DNA of 64,000 nucleotides from Tetraselmis striata (Eukaryota > Chlorophyta > Chlorodendrophyceae > Chlorodendrales > Chlorodendraceae): assembly GCA_006384855.1 (NCBI GenBank), contig VCJN01000444.1:1-64000 (forward strand), in the 5' to 3' direction. Shown here in pieces: positions 33,231 through 43,070 of this stretch (positions are counted from its first letter, which is position 1; each line of letters starts with the position of its first letter). A program made the position numbers and the translations under genes. The notes under the pieces are model-generated. The model searched no databases, was not told the origin of the DNA, and saw only the letters and a program-made list of their open reading frames with translations.

Positions 33231-33632
33231 TTGTGGCGAAACTCGGAGCGAAACCCGGGTACACGAGGCGCGATGTGGGTCCAATGTACTACAGGGATGG
33301 CACAAGAGGTTTATGGTAACATGTTACGGTATGCGGGCGAGCCGGGCACGTCATTGCGACTACTGAGCCTAGCAGTAAAGTGGCGATTACACGGTGGATA
33401 TATGGATTACACGCCCATTCCTTGGGAAAATTGGGATTATGGGCCATTGCGGTATAATTACGAGACAGATCGGGAGGCTAGTGGAATAAGTACCAAAAGG
33501 CAGCATGTTGCTCTCTTCTCCAAGCACTTGCTTGAAGATGGCGGCAACAAACGGGACAACAATCGTCGACTTCATAACCGGAGCACTACCGGGACAACGG
33601 CGCTGCGTGAGGGGTGCAACCCGGCTGAGTGA
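33231..33632 (+). CDS. Hypothetical 133-residue ORF
   Basis: Open frame from MWRNSERNPG to a TGA at 33630-33632. It has a tryptophan/tyrosine-rich middle (GGYMDYTPIPWENWDYGPLR), an unusual composition for a random frame. No domain, splice sites or neighbour support it. It may be non-coding. Confidence 0.2.
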   Translation: MWRNSERNPGTRGAMWVQCTTGMAQEVYGNMLRYAGEPGTSLRLLSLAVKWRLHGGYMDYTPIPWENWDYGPLRYNYETDREASGISTKRQHVALFSKHLLEDGGNKRDNNRRLHNRSTTGTTALREGCNPAE

Positions 33633-34617
33633 CATAACAATTATGCAATCAACATAAAAATTAATGCCTACCGCGGTTTGCCACGCCTTTTGTGTGGTGG
33701 GACAAGATGAATCCGACCCTCTCGTTCACACACACGACCTTACAGACCGTCTTCATTGAGAATCAGAAGACGCAAATCGCTAAAATGAAATCATCCAGGA
33801 TGACCTCATGGTTTGAAGAGAAGGCATGAGACGCACGAGACTCCGAGACTACGTCTAGATGACCTTCGAGAAGTGGCCGGGTCTACCCCTTCCAATGACT
33901 TTAGTGGAAGAAGAGCGGCGGTTCTCCGGAGAAGAGATACCAGGCGGCGGAGCGCCGAGGGGATCAAGTGGTCGACGATAATAATGATGATGATTTTCTG
34001 TAGTACACTTGTCCACAAAGCTAGCCTTCTTATTCGGCTCGTACGTTGTGTCCTAGCTTGGACGGAGTTTCAGCCCCGGACGGCACAAACTACTTGTAAC
34101 CATCGCGTGTCCCTTACCCTACTTATGCTTGTTTTGTCCATGCTTGAATGGAATTCGTTTCCCGACTTGGGACAAATGAACCAACCGGCATTAAGATCAC
34201 CTATCAAGCCCATTGCTGACCCAAAACCCTAAATTAGACCTATCCACAATGCACCGCGTACCTCGGTGCAAAATAGGTTGCTTTACTGTATGTCGCATAT
34301 CCGTGATGCTACATGAAAATTCGTGCCCTCGTGACATTGGGTTATCAAATTCATTTCTAACTCTAAAAAATTACACGCACACATATGGCTTTTACAACGA
34401 GAGCACAGCAATAAACGCCAACTAGGGCTGCGCCCACGCATGATGGCATTTTCACGTATGGCACATGCCACATGGAAGGGCTCGGCCGGAAATGAAGGCG
34501 AGGGCTGATAATGGGCCAATATACAATTGATCCTTTACAAGGGGGCAAGAATTTTGTGGGAAGGTGTATTGGTAGTCGTAAATATCAAAATCCGCGATAT
34601 CGTCGATGCGCTGCGGA
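33633..34617. other. Intergenic; no gene seen
   Basis: AT-rich. Short frames only, with no repeats or motifs that I can assign. Confidence 0.4.
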
Positions 34618-34638
34618 TTTAGGGTTTAGGGTTTAAGG
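34618..34638 (+). repeat. Interstitial telomere-type repeat (TTTAGGG)
   Basis: Two perfect TTTAGGG units followed by TTTAAGG. This is the telomere unit of land plants and many green algae. A three-unit array inside a chromosome may mark repair or retroposition, or be chance. Confidence 0.6.
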
Positions 34639-36105
34639 ATTACCTGTAGCGCTGTATGGCGGCCTCGATTTGCGACCCAATCAAAACTCTGTTGCACCCC
34701 AAAGGCGGCACCTGGGCATATCCATCGGTGTGTAGGGGTTTTTAAGGGTGGGGCGCGTCGACGCGGTCGACAGAAACGCCGATATATGGTCGACAAAGGC
34801 CGCCGATATTCTGAGTGAAACGTCAGGGGACCGAACGCAGACCGCCCCTTCTCGGGTGCTATGTGCTACTACAGGTAGTTGCCATCACGTGAAACAAACC
34901 CACGCCCAACGTCCCTGGAGGTCGGAACTGGGTTACTGTGCCCGGTACTACCTGTATACGCGCGTTGTGGCACCTAAGCGCCGCAGCAAACGTAGCGCGC
35001 CAGTAAATGTTCGGTGCGCCCCTAGGGGAAAGGGGGGGGGGCGGGGGGCGGGCGGGCGATGAGTGGGCCAAGTTGGGCGTACGTCTGGCGAACCACACCC
35101 TCTGTATCCCATAGTAGCTGGCCGCAGTCCCATACCGAAAGGGGGGCGGCGTGCCGTTGCTGCAAGGGGTCGATAACAGGGCAAGTGGGATCCTGACATG
35201 CGTGGGCGGGTCAGGCGTCGACCAGCCGCCACCGCGGCGCCCCACAGCGTGACCGCACGGCACCCGCCCACCGCCAACTAAATACAGTTGCACTCGGTCG
35301 CCTTTGCTGGGCCCCTGGAACCCTTGGATCGGGCACTGCCGCTTCGGCGGGTGCCCTGATTTAGAATTTCTTGATACCACACCCAGGTGCGGCGCCGTTC
35401 GCCGGACAGTAGACATGGGGTGGCACTGGTGTACGACAGAATGTATTGTAGCGTCGCAGTTAACGCTAATGGTATACAGCAGGTCAACTACAGAGCAGCG
35501 GCCTCCTAAAGCCAGGCCGGAAAAAGTGTTTTACCTATGCTCACACAGAAGAGTCAAGTTAATTGCGATGCGCGGCAGTTGAGTTTATTGTCCGAAGCGC
35601 CAGCAATGGGGCTAGTGTCGAACACACCACACGTATCTCGACTGCCCCTTCCGCGCGATCAGCCCATCTGTTCGCATGATTGTGCGGGGAGCGGAGGTGG
35701 CGGGGCGCATGCTGGGCGCTTCCTGCTCGCGGGGGCGAGTGCCCCCCCCCCGGCCCCCCCCCCCCGCCCCCCGCCCCCCCCCCACGGCGGTCACCCGGAT
35801 TATTCTGGTGTGAATTACAAAAAGTAACAAATTACTACGAGTTTTGACCCTAAAGGCGCTAGTACTAAAAAGATCAACGCAAGCGGTACGAGGTACTAGT
35901 TCAGATACTGGCGCGGAGCATGCTTGGATGTCAGATACTCGGATCCCATATCATCCTATATCCATGCCGCTCATCCGCTGTACGAGCAGGAAGGGGTTAA
36001 AAGTTATGATGATGGATGTTCAACTGGCCTGGGGCAAGAAATTATAATCCAGCGCTAGCGACTATTATGCCATGGCTGGTAGGTCTCTCATGGAGGTAAG
36101 ATGGA
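34639..36105. other. Intergenic with C-rich tract; no gene seen
   Basis: Open frames are overlapping and GC-skewed without domain motifs. A C-rich stretch interrupted by G and A lies at 35741-35793. Confidence 0.4.
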
Positions 36106-36269
36106 TTTTTTACGTCAGGGCTTTGAACATATGCGCACTAGAAACAGAACTAACAGCAACTAAGGATTAATCCTTATGAAAGGTTGCCAGCAAAAGAGAG
36201 ACATAGGCCAGGGAGCCATGAACCAAGGAAGAGCCAGCAAGGGAACCACGAAGTCGCCAAGCGGGAGGT
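36106..36269 (+). mobile_element. Truncated copy of the MITE-like element
   Basis: Starts TTTTTTACGTCAGGGCTTTG and continues through GAAAGGTTGCCAGCAA, CCAGGGAGCCATGAACCAAG and CCACGAAGTCGCCAAGC, following the reverse complement of the right half of 14244-14574. The other terminus is missing. Confidence 0.6.
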
Positions 36270-36488
36270 TCTCTTCGATGGTCGATTTTCGTCCAGCAAA
36301 ATCTGTCCGATATGTTTAAATTAGTCTCGCAGAACACAGCGGAAACCCGATTAGGTTTTGTGGACCCTGCAACACCCAAAGGGGTGAGTTGACGGAAACA
36401 TATAACTGGCGGCAGGGGCGGCGATCTGACCCGTAGTCGTCTCGCATGTTCATCGGTTGAGATCCGGCAGGTCGACAAAAATGATATG

Positions 36489-36673
36489 TGTAACGCAGCG
36501 AAAACCGGAAGATGGCATGCTCAGCCGTTATGGCTGCTTTTATGTCTACTCGTGCGGCACCCAAAAAGGGCGCAACGACAGGTGCCTAGCTAGTTCCCGT
36601 ACCACCGAGCAGCACTTGTAGTTGCGAAGCGGTTAGGCCAAGGGAGGAAACCCCATAAACTAGTTTAGATCAT
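36489..36673 (-). repeat. Direct repeat, 3' side of YR element
   Basis: Contains GTTATGGCTGCTTTTATGTC, ACCCAAAAAGGGCGCAACGA, and ends GGAAACCCCATAAACTAGTT plus TAGATCAT. It has a 4-nt insertion (CTAG duplication) relative to the other copy. Confidence 0.85.
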
Positions 36674-36751
36674 TTCAAAGTTGAGTCCGGTTTTGCTAGT
36701 CCTGAGCGAACGGAGAGAGCAGTAGATTGAAGGAGAGGAGGTAGCGCCAGG

Positions 36752-37835
36752 TCATGAAGGAGGCACCGGGAAGGCCACCGCTGCGGAGTCCTGCTGGACT
36801 TGGAAGTGGCGTAGGGGGGCGATGTGGCCAAAGAAGAACCATGCGCCAGGTGAAGGAAGAACGTTCGGGTCGATGTAGTCCAGAACGACGTCGGAGTTAG
36901 TGGCCTAGCCGCCTTGGTAGCGAATGTGGGACAATGGAACTCCGATGGCATTGGCAACAGACGCTGCTCCCTTGCGAAGGATGTGTGAGGTCCATGAAGT
37001 GCCGGCGGGAGGGGCAGCACCGACAAGACGGACGGCTGTAGACAACCAGTCCGACATGGTAGCGGCGGTCCAAGGTTTTGAATGCTCGCTTGGGGTGGCC
37101 GCCCAGAAGTTTGTTTCAGCCACGGCTACAGTAACCAGGGGGACAGACTGTATTTTGTCGATGAAGTGGTGCGGGAGGCGTGCAACTCGGGGGTGTTCTG
37201 ACACCGGAAGGAGAGGCACGCGCAGGTCGTCGGGTCCCCGTCGGCCAGCGCGGCCTTTCTCGCGGTACACCTGCAGGGTAATGTTATAATCGTCGACATG
37301 CACATCCCGCACTCGGCAGGAGACGCTTGTAAGCCCCATGGCAAAGAACATGAAGTTGACAACCGAGGCATTGAGGGCTCGGAAGTCGTGCTGGTACTCT
37401 GTGGTGGGAGCAGACATACATAACTCGGCCTTTTCGACGAATCCGGAAGCTACATCAACAGGTAGAGGAATTCGCAAAGGGGCGGCCTCTATCTAGACGA
37501 CCCTGCCGCAGCATCAACCCACGTCTAGCTGCAGTAAGGTGTTGGCTGTCCTTGGCGATTGGGTCGAGGTTGTCCAGCTCGAAGAACGTGTTGATTGCAT
37601 ACATGTAGGGTTGCAGTGACTTAGCTCCAATGTGTCCTCGCTCACCAATCCAGGCAACGTACCGGACGACAGTAGCAGTAGTCGCCTCGAGCGGGTTGAT
37701 GTTCTCGGAGTCGTGGCAAAACTCCGCGAATTGAGACAGTCTGCCGGCGTAGCTTTTGAGTGTCTGAGCAGTGAGGGAGATGGAGAGCAGGTCGAGCGTC
37801 CGATGTCCTAACTCCATCGTCTGAGCCGAAAGCAT
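36752..37835 (-). pseudogene. Tyrosine recombinase of DIRS/Crypton type, inactivated
   Basis: The N-terminal part (37835-37455) has the helical core-binding domain (TAQTLKSYAGRLSQFAEFCH, VVRYVAWIGERGHIGAKSLQ). The catalytic part (37477-36752) carries a likely first Arg (SCRVRDVHVDD), the H-x-x-R box in TSHILRKGAASVANAIG, and the nucleophilic Tyr in DVVLDYIDP. The two parts are in different frames, so a frameshift lies near 37460. A TAG at 36907-36905 sits between the H-x-x-R box and the Tyr, where related enzymes usually have Trp after a GG pair. The protein would cut and join DNA during element integration. Both lesions make this copy non-functional. Confidence 0.75.
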
Positions 37836-38332
37836 CTTGCAGTCGAGATCGCAGTGAAGCGGCCCAGGGAGCGACAGCCTCGGGCTCGTCAGTTACGTAA
37901 GTGCGTCGTCTTACCGATAGAGTACCAGGGGGGCGACTACTGTTTGCAAAGTACTCGGCAACATCGGTTAGGTTCCCGGCGGTTGGCCGGTAGTTGCTGG
38001 ACGGGTTTGCAGTAGCCCCAGTACGGGTTTGCGGGGCTAGGTTCAGGTAAGAGGGCCGCCCCGCGCGCCCTTCGCGCTCGTAGCGCCTGTCACGCGCGTA
38101 TCGTACACGCGCGAAGCTCGGTCGTTGCGAGCCGGTTGTAACACGCAGTGTGACAACCGACGGACGCAGTGATGAAATGGTACGGGAGGCGGTTGGTTGA
38201 GCCGCCATTTGCAGGTGTGCGGATGGTTGAGCCGCACTCGGTCGTAGCTGTAAACAACGCCGCATCGAGGAAGGTCTAAATGAAGTATGTAAGTGGGGGG
38301 TCAGGTCCTGACACATGGCGCTCATCCCGCCG

Positions 38333-39241
38333 TTAAGCTGCAAGGGTGCGCTTCGCGGCGGTCACCGAAAGGTGGCTGGCCTCGCAAAGCTCCGGCAACT
38401 CCGACGAAAGGCGCCCCACACCGTCACTCGTGCTCACCTTCGCGGCCACGCTAGGTCCACCGCCACACCATCGTCCACGCCCGCGCCTTGGAGCTGCTGC
38501 CGCTACCCGAGCAGTAGCGGTTTCTTTTGCGCTGCTGGCCACGGTCGCCTCGAAGACGCGACGCTCGTAGTCCCTCATTAGGTCCCCAAAAATCGCGGAA
38601 CCCAGATGCTCAGAAGCAGGATGAAAGTGCTGGGCTCGCAGCACGTCCAGAACACCTTGGTCACCGTGCACACGCTTGACCTCATTAAGCCTCCGTAGGA
38701 AGGCCAAACGAAAGCTAAACGCCTCGTCGATGGCCTCGGCGTGGTTCCGAGCTCTCGCGAGGTAGGGGGTGAAGTCCTGACTGGCAGCATGGACGTAGGG
38801 CATCAGCTCGTCGAGAGCCACGAAAAGTGCGGCCATGTGGGCGCCGAAACACGACATCCATAGATACTCCTCCTGGGCCGGCAGACGCCGGTCACCCTGC
38901 TTGAGGTACTCGTTCGTTAGGTCGGTGCTCACGGGGAAGAGTCCAGGCACTCGGCTGACCGGTCGAACGGCCTCGTAACCAGACTCTGCTCGCTGCGGTA
39001 GCTCTGGCACCGCGAGGTAGTCGTCCTCGTCACTCACGGATTTTGCTCCGACACGGCCGCTCTGGGCTAGCTCTAGCAAGTCGGGGCGCTCTGCGGCTCC
39101 CCCGCTGCCTGTCGGCTGTCCCGCGATGCGCTGCCCGGAACCGGAGCCATGTGCCCCTTCTCCATCAGCAACGCGCTCACGAGCCGTCAGTTGGGCCAAC
39201 GTTGTTGCAAGCTCGCGAAGTGGTGTAGACTGGGCCTTCAC
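38333..39241 (-). CDS. Gag-like ORF of the YR element
   Basis: A 302-residue open frame upstream of and co-oriented with the recombinase. The N-terminal third is polar. The middle has helical, conserved-looking sequence (FPVSTDLTNEYLKQGDRRLP, QEEYLWMSCFGAHMAALFVA, FSFRLAFLRRLNEVKRVHGD), and the end is basic (APRRGRGRWCGGG). In DIRS-order elements the first ORF encodes such a capsid-like protein, which is the basis of the name. I see no zinc knuckle. The 0.5 kb between this stop and 37835 is open in another frame (38343-37642) and may be the recombinase N-terminus. Confidence 0.5.
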   Translation of the reverse strand: MKAQSTPLRELATTLAQLTARERVADGEGAHGSGSGQRIAGQPTGSGGAAERPDLLELAQSGRVGAKSVSDEDDYLAVPELPQRAESGYEAVRPVSRVPGLFPVSTDLTNEYLKQGDRRLPAQEEYLWMSCFGAHMAALFVALDELMPYVHAASQDFTPYLARARNHAEAIDEAFSFRLAFLRRLNEVKRVHGDQGVLDVLRAQHFHPASEHLGSAIFGDLMRDYERRVFEATVASSAKETATARVAAAAPRRGRGRWCGGGPSVAAKVSTSDGVGRLSSELPELCEASHLSVTAAKRTLAA

Positions 39242-39417
39242 GTCTCGAGCAGCGACTCGAGCGTCGGCTCAACGACGGGTTCTTCTCCATCTGGCATGGT
39301 AACGCACGGACGTACGGATGAGAATATCACGCACGGGTGGTAAGCCGGGTGTGGTCTTGAACAACCTGGGGTGACCTTGATCGCAACATGTTACGAGACA
39401 GCTTTAACATCGCTGCG

Positions 39418-39598
39418 TGTAACGCAGCGAAAACTGGAAGATGGGAGGCTCAGCTGTTATGGCTGCTTTTATGTCTACTCGTGCTGCACCCAAAAAGGGC
39501 GCAACGACAGGTGCCTAGTTCCCGTGCCACTGAGCAGCACTTGTAGCTGAAAAGCGGTTAGGTCAAGGGAGGAAACCCCATAAACTAGTTTAGATCAT
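39418..39598 (-). repeat. Direct repeat, 5' side of YR element
   Basis: Same orientation as 36489-36673 and upstream of the gag-like ORF in the transcription direction. Ends at GATCAT, where similarity between the two copies stops. Confidence 0.85.
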
Positions 39599-40748
39599 CA
39601 TACCGCCGGGCTTGGGGCGGTACGCGGCGTTAGTCGTTAGGTATTAACTGAGGTTAGGAAACGACAACCGAGTGATGCCCCGAGTGGTGCCAACCCTAGC
39701 AGTCGGCCGTGTGCAATATCGGCGCCAAGATGCTCCGGAAATTTCCGGAATCTTCCTGCGCCGATTCGTACAACGGCCGCCGGCATCCCCGGCACGGGAG
39801 GGTTGGTGGCAGCAGCTCTGGACCCTTCGACAGCACTGGCTATTTAGGCGGGATACGGACTCGGCACAGTCCATCCCTTTTGCTGTTGCTTACGCAACAC
39901 CCACCCTTTACTCCCATCCTGGTTGTCTTGCCAGGCCTCAGCGTCTATGTAATTCACCGACACTGGTATTTGGCAAAACGGGCTATGCCTCCCTCTGCCC
40001 AGTGCCTACCGTACGGTACCTGTCTGCTCATGGAAGTAGTCGCTTTAGCGGGATTTTGCTAATCCTTAGATAGCGGGTAGGTAACGCCTGCCGCTAACAT
40101 ACCGCGCCCTCCACGAGAGCCTGCTACAGGTACGAGGTACGTGTACGTATGCGAGCAGAGCCTCCGCGCCGTCGTAAATCAGTAGCAGATGCCCATACGC
40201 GGCGATATTCGCTATTTGTCGTCCATGGTCAGCGCCGTCACGCCGGGCGCGCGTGCTGGTCAGTTATGCTGCCGGGTTTTAACGGGTTTTAACAGCAGTG
40301 CTGTTTTAGACGGTGATTGTGGTCGTCGCTACGCAGCGCAGATTGTCGCTATTTATTATTTTTATCCCGACGGGTACTATTTTATTTATCCTTTGATGTT
40401 TGCGACCTATTCGGGTACCCAAACTTTTCGTACTACAGGACAGTATACCACCGGTACCAGCAGTCCCCTGACTCCCTGAGTACAGTATGTACGGGACGCG
40501 AGTAAATATACAGCAAGATGTAGAGCGCGCGGCTATAAGATGGGTCGCTGCAGGGTACTTTTTTTTCGCTGCAGGGTACCTGTACTGTTCTGCGGGCGCT
40601 CCTTCACCGCCTGCCTCAATCCGTAGCGCCGCCTCGTCGTGCCGCCGCAATGCTGAGACGCTCCTGCGGCGGCCTGCAGGGGCTGAGGACCATCGCCCTG
40701 TATCTGGTCCAGTGAGCCAGAAAGCTCGGGAAGAGATCGGACGCAATG
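39599..40748. other. Upstream flank of the kinase gene; no other gene seen
   Basis: No coding region recognised. It should hold the kinase promoter. Around 40340-40450 there is a T/A-rich stretch (TATTTATTATTTTTATCCCG) in an otherwise GC-rich setting, and GGGTAC occurs several times between 40410 and 40580. Confidence 0.4.
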
Positions 40749-43034
40749 ATGTCCACGGCTGAGGTGGAGGGGCGGCTGCCCATAGCGCTGGCGGCGGTGC
40801 CGGAGACTGGGACGCCGCCACAGCTCGGCGCGCCGGCCGAACTGACTCACAGCTTCGAGGAACCTAGCCAGCAGACGTCCCCGGTCGCGGCCTCTGTGCC
40901 GACCACCCGGGCAAGTAGCGGGGCCTTAACATCGCCAGGTCGGCAAGATTCTGCCAACGGTAGCGACATGGGGACGTCCGGGAGCGGTAGCTCCGCCTAC
41001 CTGCGGGTGCTGGAGCTCATACTCGAGGAGCAGCTCGAGCTAGCCGCGGGCGACGATTCCTCCGCCAGCGCGGACCTCTTCGCGCATGAAATTGTGGACC
41101 TGGACGCGCCGAACCGTTGCGCGGAAATCGACCCGGGAAAAGAGGTGCTGTTTTACGCGCAAGGGGGCGCGCCGGGCAGCGGATTTTGCCTTTTCCTGGA
41201 CAACTGCACCGACCAGGAGCTTACTACGGTGCGGGTGGTAGCGCCGAGTGTGCCGGGCGTGCTTGCGTCCGTGACAACTGCCTTTGAGCAGGAAGGTTCG
41301 TCCGCCCCCACGCGCAAGCTCCGCCGCCCGTTAACCGCCCACCCCTCTATCATGGACCTGTCATTCTTATCCAGCTCCGCTCCCCCGTTCCCAAGCCTCC
41401 ACCCCACCTTCCGCCGCTGCCGCTGCCGCCGGTCAGCGGCGCCGCAGCTGCTCGACTTCCCGGCGGCTCCGGCACGACGCCGGCAGGTTTAAAATAAACC
41501 AGTACTTGTACATACACATACCACGCAAAGTACTACGGGCAGTGGATCCATGTCGCCAAGTACCAGCAGCACGCAACGCCGCCGTCGCGGGGGACTTGTC
41601 GTGCGAAGTGCCTGGTCCTTTGGCCCTCCTTGGGCGCTGGTATGACGCCTTTCGTGTTGCGACGCTCCCGCAGAACTGGACTTGGTGAACTGCCAGAATG
41701 AGCAGCTGCCCGGAGTGGCCGCTGGATGGTTCTACATGGAGTGCTTCACGCTTCACGACGACGGCGAGCGGGTGAATTCCCCCCCCCCCCCCCCCCCCCC
41801 ACGGTCTTGCCCCCTTACAAGTTGAACTTTAAATCAGTTCGCTAGTTGTGTGAATCTTCTTCCACTGTCTGTCTATCTCCATAGCGCCCCCCTCCACCAC
41901 ACCCCTTCGCCTTCAATTGGAGTCACCGCGTAGGAGCGCCAGGCATGAGTACCTCTCTCTCAGTGAGCTTGCCTGGGACGCCCTTTCATGGGTGAGCTTG
42001 GTCCCAAGTGCTGAGGCCTGGGCTGCTCTTCAATTTATTCGTGTCAGGTGGATGACTTTGACAGCGCCAACAAACTGTGCACCCGCATCCGGGAAAACCT
42101 GTCCGCCCGCCTGTCCTCCAACCGCCGGCGAAACCACAACAAACAGCACACCAAGCGGACAAACTCGGGCATGAGGCGCTCGGCAGGCTCCGGGGAGGCG
42201 CCCAACCTGGCGCGCAAGTCTGCTCCTCCAGACCACCAGCGGACGCCGTCTCTGGAGGAGGAGGCGGTGCGGATAGTCCAGAGAATCAACTCCAACGCCT
42301 CGGAGGGTGGCGCGGAGGCGCTGCGAGTGCTGTCATCCGCGATGGCGTTGACCTTGCCCTCTGCCGCGCCGTCCGTGAATGGCGGCCGTCGCCCTTCCAC
42401 GGACAACGGGAAGAACGGCAGCGGTAACTCCACCCCGCCAGACGGCATCGCCACCCCGGGGCCCAGCCGCAACCCCAGCAGTGGCTCCATCGGCGGGTCC
42501 GTCATTTCCACCAACTCCATGGGCTCCACCTATGAGGGGGCGAAGCTTGCCGGAGGCGCACCCTCTGCCTGTGCCGGTGCCGGCGCCGCCGGCACCGCCC
42601 TCCACGCCAGCAGGCGCCGGCGCGGGCACCATGGGACGCAGCCGCTCCGCCCTGAGCGAGATGGTCCGGGGCGAGCTGGACATGGAGGGCCAGGCAGGGG
42701 AAGCGGATGCGGACGAGCTGGAGTACCATAACTACCGGGACACGCTTGTCATTCACTGCATGTCCGGGCCGCTGTCGGTGGTGAAGGCGCAGTGCCTGGT
42801 GACGCTGGCGCTGAAGATGATGCAGGAGTGCAAGAAGACGTGCCTGGTGGTGAACAACGGGCTGGGCGAGGAGCCGGGAATCGTGACCAAGCGCGACTTC
42901 CTCAAGGCCATGAAGCGGCAAAGCATGCGCGGGGTGCCGGTGGGGCGCCTGCAGTCGCGTCCCATCCATTCCATCGGCGTGGGCGAGCGGGTCAGGGATG
43001 CCGCCAAGCTGATGAACAGGCTGAAGGTACAAAA

Positions 43035-43070
<36 letters not shown>

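Larger units (their letters stand above)
36489..39598 (-). mobile_element. Tyrosine-recombinase element with ~183-bp direct repeats
   Basis: Direct repeats at 36489-36673 and 39418-39598 bracket two minus-strand genes, a gag-like ORF (39241-38333) and a tyrosine recombinase (37835-36752). The repeats are about 90% identical by eye and begin TGTAACGCAGCGAAAAC. No reverse transcriptase is recognisable, which separates it from complete DIRS or Ngaro elements. It is either a YR-only (Crypton-like) element or a DIRS-order element that lost its RT. An in-frame stop and a frame break show that it is inactive. Confidence 0.65.

Noticed and set aside
42500-42539. A 40-nt GT-AG intron that would repair the kinase frame
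   Set aside because: Shorter than known spliceosomal introns in green algae; an extra G in a G5 run is simpler.
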